Source: Hygrocybe punicea (Eukaryota; Basidiomycota; Agaricomycetes; Agaricales; Hygrophoraceae). From it: 64,000 nucleotides of DNA. Every line of letters begins with the position of its first letter. Position 1 is the first letter of the stretch. Position numbers and translations under genes: made by a program. The stretch spans positions 1,798,001 through 1,862,000 of the forward strand of contig OY744473.1 of assembly GCA_963556145.1 (NCBI GenBank). The letters are read 5' to 3'. Below the pieces are notes generated by a model. That model saw only the letters and a list, made by a program, of their open reading frames with translations, ran no database searches and was not told the origin of the DNA. This document shows positions 62,473-64,000 of this stretch, piece after piece.

Positions 62473-62822
62473 GTTTCCACTCGGAGTTATCCGGTCATGC
62501 ACCACACCCTCGATCACGAATGGCAAGAACAGATATCTGAGTCTTATCACGCAGAGACAAGCGTGAATATCGCGCCACACAAGGCCCAGAACATCAGACT
62601 CGGTGTCGAGATAGAGCGATTCATCGAGGAGCAGGGTATAGTACGTTTTTTTTTTTGACCACAAGCCTGAGGATTCTCGTTGCCTACTCTCGTTGACTTG
62701 AGGTTGGAACCAGAGCCCAGAGGAGCTGTTGCGACGACCTGCAATCCAGCCACCTGCCGTCGACGATTCTTTCCCGCTCTCGCATTACTTTGTGTCGTAC
62801 GTTTCCTGTCAGTCATTATTCC
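62473..62822 (+). repeat. Direct repeat partner of 58016-58369 (within the PLC gene)
   Basis: 350 bases starting gtttccactcggagttatcc and ending tcagtcattattcc, nearly identical to 58016-58369 in the same orientation. The right breakpoint falls inside the PLC intron 62797-62849. Confidence 0.92.
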
Positions 62823-64000
62823 AAGGTGCTGACATCAAACCACTGGCAGCTCCTCGCACAACACATATCTATTGGCACGTCAACTCATAGGTCGCGCTTC
62901 GGCAGCCCCCTATTCCCATGTCCTCTCTCGGAATGCTCGCTGTGTAGAGATCGACGTTTGGCCTTCATCGGCAGGTTTGATCGTCACTCATGGCTTCACC
63001 TTCACAAAAAGTGTCAAGTTCCAGAGTGTTTGCCTTGCTATCGCCGACGCGGTGCATCCTGGAGATTGGCCTGTACTAATTTCTTTGGAGTGCCATGTTC
63101 CTGTGGCACGTCAAGATGAGCTTGTTTCCATCATGAAGGAAGCGTTTGGTGATAAACTGGTGCACAGCAAGTTGGAAGGAGTGACCAAACACACTGTGTC
63201 ACCCCGAGACTTGAGGGGCAGGGTCCTTCTCATGGTGTGTGCCACTTAATGTAAATTCAGGTTTTGTGTCGTCCGACCTCTCTGTCAAAGGTTGAATACT
63301 ATCCTACCACAACGGCTCCGGATGAAGCAGAATCTGATCCCGAATCTTCCTCGGACCCGCAATATGACGAGGAGGAAGGTCATTCGTTGTCTCCCGTGCA
63401 TGATACGGTCCAGCGAAAAGAGCGTGTTCATATATCTGACTCTCTTGCTGCTCTCGGCTTCTACGCACGCAGCATGAAGCCGCGTAAACACTGGTTTATG
63501 CAAGGTAAACTCATGATCAACCGAAACTCTTTCATTGAGAAATAACATCAGAGGATAGAGGTAACACACCCCAAAAACGTTGTCATTAACATCTCGGAAT
63601 CGGCTCTATCGGCTCTGATTCATAAATCATACGCCAACCTTATCGAGCACTCTCGACGGCACCTACGGCGTGTCTACCCTCGGGGAACACGTGTCTCATC
63701 TACTAACATGGACGTGCTCAAATTTTGGCACAGTGGCTCGCAGATAGTGTCCCTGAACTGGCAAACCTATGACACGGGCATGCACGTCAACGAAGGCATG
63801 TTCGTTGGCTCTAGCGGTTGGGTTCTGAAACCAGCCAAGCTGCTGGGGATGGCGGATGAGGAGATGACGAGCAAGATGCGGTTAGAGGCCGAAATAATTG
63901 GGGTCAGTTCTCGTGAGTACGACTTTACCTCTTCAAGAGAAGCGAGGAGAATCCAATTTGCTACGAATAGTACCGCCTCCGAAAGGACATAAGGAGTTTT
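62497..64000 (+). CDS. Phosphoinositide-specific phospholipase C (partial; 5' end in doubt, 3' end outside window)
   Basis: Exons: about 62497-62640, 62714-62796, 62850-63234, 63291-63504, 63559 to about 63913 and onward. The X domain reads [20 protein letters not shown] (the catalytic His-Asn pair), [11 protein letters not shown] (Ca-binding Glu and Asp), IVTHGFTFT (second catalytic His), [10 protein letters not shown] (Glu; the usual Asn after it is Cys) and [13 protein letters not shown] short acidic X-Y linker ([20 protein letters not shown]) follows. The Y domain then reads [58 protein letters not shown] and GWVLKP, and a C2 domain starts at [12 protein letters not shown]. It would cleave PIP2 to IP3 and diacylglycerol. 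No PH domain or EF hands are found upstream: homology to the PLC gene stops at 62473, next to the apyrase. The copy may therefore be 5'-truncated. Confidence 0.85.

Noticed and set aside
58016..62822. LTRs of a 4.8-kb retroelement
   Set aside because: The direct repeats do not start TG or end CA, they are exon/intron sequence of the PLC gene, and the interior holds an apyrase rather than pol.
63235..63260. 26-bp intron in the PLC gene (GTGTGT to TTCAG)
   Set aside because: Too short for this genome. An acceptor at 63290 gives a 56-bp intron and the better join LLM-VEYY.

Overview
The window is nuclear DNA of a filamentous basidiomycete, most likely an Agaricomycete. Genes are densely packed on both strands, introns are mostly 50-60 bp with GTRNGT donors and CTNAC-like branch points, and several families are typical of these fungi (multi-WSC protein, PLAC8, WOPR regulator, DUF6533 membrane protein, GDA1/CD39 apyrase). 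I cannot name the species.

Left part (1-30.5 kb) is ordinary gene-rich sequence: the 3' part of a multi-WSC extracellular protein (-) with an unresolved 5' region; a WOPR (Gti1/Pac2/Wor1) transcription factor (+); a PLAC8 Cys-rich protein (+); a 13-exon SAC3/GANP mRNA-export protein (+) converging on an FHA protein with a hydrophobic C-terminal tail (-); a DUF6533-type membrane protein (-); a PIN-domain protein (-); an ANR2/DENND11-like protein (-); prefoldin subunit 5 (+); tRNA-Glu(UUC) (-); the GPN1/Npa3 GTPase (+); a CDK1-type kinase whose last canonical exon is absent (+); and a predicted pseudokinase (+). PFD5 and GPN1 belong to one theme, chaperoning and assembly of large complexes, with GPN1 acting on RNA polymerase II import. 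SAC3 acts on mRNA export and CDK1 on the cell cycle. Nothing suggests a metabolic cluster.

Centre (30,504-57,660): one 27.2-kb structure, the highlight of the window. Two inverted arms of about 1.06 kb (roughly 95-97% alike by eye, each ending in AACACAGGGTGCAC) enclose about 245 head-to-tail copies of a 102-bp unit. The innermost part of the left arm is one repeat unit in the opposite orientation, so the precursor looks like a foldback element whose internal unit amplified on one side. No transposase is visible. The 102-bp period (34 codons) leaves four reading frames open over long distances, giving spurious ORFs of up to 2,752 codons.

Right part (57.7-64 kb): a possible broken minus-strand gene edge, a stray 354-bp fragment of a phospholipase C gene, a small unknown protein, a five-exon GDA1/CD39 apyrase, and a PI-specific phospholipase C running off the window. 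The 354-bp fragment and its partner (58,016-58,369 and 62,473-62,822) are direct repeats of the PLC gene's own exon/intron sequence and flank the 4.1-kb segment with the apyrase. This implies a recent duplication or insertion that cut the PLC gene.

Exon coordinates were worked out by hand from splice sites and family conservation and may be off by a base or two. Family names come from recognised motifs, not searches.
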